Shown here in pieces: positions 62,814 through 64,000 of a DNA stretch of 64,000 bases. Position 1 is the stretch's first letter, and the number at the start of each line of letters is the position of its first letter. This DNA comes from Paenibacillus sp. MMS18-CY102 (GTDB taxonomy: Bacteria > Bacillota > Bacilli > Paenibacillales > Paenibacillaceae). The position numbers were made by a program, and so were the translations under genes. Where the stretch lies: positions 124,001 to 188,000 of the forward strand of contig NZ_WSTC01000003.1 in assembly GCF_009789195.1 (NCBI RefSeq), written 5' to 3'. Under the pieces are notes generated by a model. The model saw only the letters and a list, made by a program, of their open reading frames with translations. It had not been told where the DNA came from and ran no database searches.

Positions 62814-63638
62814 TTGAATCATTTTTATGTTTCCAATCTAAGAAACCAAGTAAGGAAAAATGCTACACCCAATGTCGCTATATTTATTGACTACGACAAC
62901 ATCTATCATGGGCTAAGAGATTTCGGGGAAAATGTTGCAGACGGTAATTCTGATCTAATTAATTTACTATGGAACATTTACCCTAGGGACACGGTACGAA
63001 CCATTAAAGCCTATGCTGACTTTGAGCAATTAAAAGTAGATCTCAGGAAACTACATACAAAAAGAGTTCAAATAAAACAAGTGTACGGCAATGGACTAGG
63101 TGAACATCATAGAAAAAACGCATCTGATATAGAGCTTTCTATTGATGCAATCGAATCTGTTTATAAAGAAGAAATCGACACCTATGTTTTTGTAACAGCT
63201 GACAGTGACATGATTCCAATAATGAGTCGGATGATTTTTAAAGGCAAAAAGGTTCATTTGTATTACATTGGAACTAACACTTCACAATATCAGGATATTA
63301 CTAGCTACGCTCATCTACATGCTGACCTTATTGATATATTTGAAATCAAAGGACAAAATGAAATTGAATACTGGATTGATAAATCTATCAAGTACATTCA
63401 AGATTGGTACACTGAACCCAAAAATAAATCAAAGCTATTGGGCGGTAAATGGTTAAACGATGGGTTACAGAATACATATTTCATTTCAAGAAATTTATCA
63501 AGTTCGATCATAGAAAAACTTGAACGAGATTTAACCATCAAAAAAATTACAGAAAGATCAGCGGAAGGTTACGTAATTGCTGCCGATGAGGCTAATATTC
63601 GTTCAAGGTTCAGAACGCCAGTAGGTTCAGCAAGATAG
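62814..63638 (+). CDS. NYN-domain (PIN-like) putative ribonuclease
   Basis: 274 residues, TTG start with GGGAGG upstream. The N-terminal NYN domain (about 18-175) has VAIFIDYDNIYHG (catalytic Asp), NASDIELSIDAIESV with further acidic residues, and YVFVTADSDMIPIM with the conserved D-x-D. This is the LabA/DUF88 group of PIN-fold nucleases. A C-terminal part of about 100 residues, ending near SRFRTPVGSAR, may be a small winged-helix or RNA-binding region. Low GC compared with the rest of the window suggests acquisition. It stands alone, with a strong terminator. Its RNA target is unknown; nearby tRNA genes are a tempting but unproven link. Confidence 0.85.
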   Translation: MNHFYVSNLRNQVRKNATPNVAIFIDYDNIYHGLRDFGENVADGNSDLINLLWNIYPRDTVRTIKAYADFEQLKVDLRKLHTKRVQIKQVYGNGLGEHHRKNASDIELSIDAIESVYKEEIDTYVFVTADSDMIPIMSRMIFKGKKVHLYYIGTNTSQYQDITSYAHLHADLIDIFEIKGQNEIEYWIDKSIKYIQDWYTEPKNKSKLLGGKWLNDGLQNTYFISRNLSSSIIEKLERDLTIKKITERSAEGYVIAADEANIRSRFRTPVGSAR

Positions 63639-63759
63639 TCCCTTGACAACTGAATATAATCATGTTAAGATTTGGATACTTTAAGTCCGATTTATTTAGT
63701 TTCGATTTTTATTTAATTCGCTTTTATTTAATTCGCTTTGTTTATGTTTCGACCATTTC

Positions 63760-63798
63760 GAAGACCCTTTGCGTTCTACGTAAAGGGTCTTCTCATTT
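63760..63798 (+). terminator. Terminator of the NYN gene
   Basis: GAAGACCCTTT and AAAGGGTCTTC arms with a loop of about 11 nt, followed by a T-rich tail. Confidence 0.85.
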
Positions 63799-63857
63799 AT
63801 CACTTAAACATTAAAATCCAAGAATAATTCGACACTCCCCTTACATATTATTTAAGA

Positions 63858-64000
63858 TCAGATATCTTCGCATTGTTCTTGATCTACCGCAACCTGCGGA
63901 AGTGCGCTCTCAACCCACACCCGTTGAATATCCACCACTGGGGTTCTCCAAGATGCGCTAGCCTCTTTAAGCTCCGTCCATTCTGGTTTTGCAGCTAAAT
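63858..64000 (-). CDS. C-terminal end of a protein running off the window
   Basis: About 46 codons, open to the window edge: LAAKPEWTELKEASASW, then PVVDIQRVWVESALPQ and an acidic end QEQCEDI. Normal coding character. The family cannot be named from this piece. Confidence 0.55.
   Translation of the reverse strand, partial: LAAKPEWTELKEASASWRTPVVDIQRVWVESALPQVAVDQEQCEDI

Overview
The window looks like a chromosomal segment of a spore-forming, polysaccharide-degrading member of the Paenibacillaceae (Paenibacillus or a close relative). The evidence is strong GGAGG-type ribosome binding sites with many GTG and TTG starts, an S-layer-anchored giant enzyme, YesM/YesN and LplA/B/C-type sugar uptake genes, a GerA/GerC/GerB spore germination operon, GerA-type and YkuK-type Firmicute families, cre-like catabolite sites, and moderately high GC that falls sharply after about 60 kb. 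No rRNA, CRISPR array or intact insertion sequence was seen.

Region by region. 0-2 kb: a secreted matrixin-like protease with a small exported partner, then gene debris that includes a dead copy of the start of the capA-like gene found at 28-29 kb. 2-28 kb: a Gram-positive polysaccharide-utilisation locus. It has a membrane-anchored GH3, an enolase-superfamily dehydratase with a sugar-nucleotide-type epimerase, a PA14-containing GH3, a GH99-like enzyme with two CBM6 modules, a roughly 1,970-residue pectate-lyase-like SLH protein, a binding protein with two permeases (no ATPase gene), a YesN/YesM two-component pair and a GH38 alpha-mannosidase. 28-37 kb: small housekeeping and stress genes (CapA, DinB, CAP lipoprotein, ankyrin, ArsR-AHSA1, GNAT, MarR-MFS, DUF4269), with several internally deleted pseudogenes and one candidate small RNA. 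37-40 kb: an ABC-2 exporter operon. 40-46 kb: a lactonase, a GH130 phosphorylase with a divergent AraC regulator, histidine phosphatases, and two blocks of dispersed palindromic repeats. 46-50.5 kb: a catabolite-controlled amylase and a soluble PAS chemoreceptor. 52.5-56.6 kb: the germinant receptor operon. 56.7-58.2 kb: a GMC oxidoreductase coupled to a small upstream ORF.

The most unusual part is 58.3-60.5 kb. Nine tRNA or tRNA-like genes are packed into about 810 bp on the minus strand, followed 66 bp later by a YkuK-type RNase H-fold gene. The promoter in front of the first tRNA contains, exactly between its -35 and -10, a perfect 12-bp palindrome matching the Bacillus LexA (SOS) box core. 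This suggests a DNA-damage-inducible tRNA array, which I do not know to be described. Two small genes with near-identical promoter and RBS layout precede it. Beyond lies an AT-rich graveyard of decayed genes and an intact NYN-domain ribonuclease-like gene at 62.8 kb.
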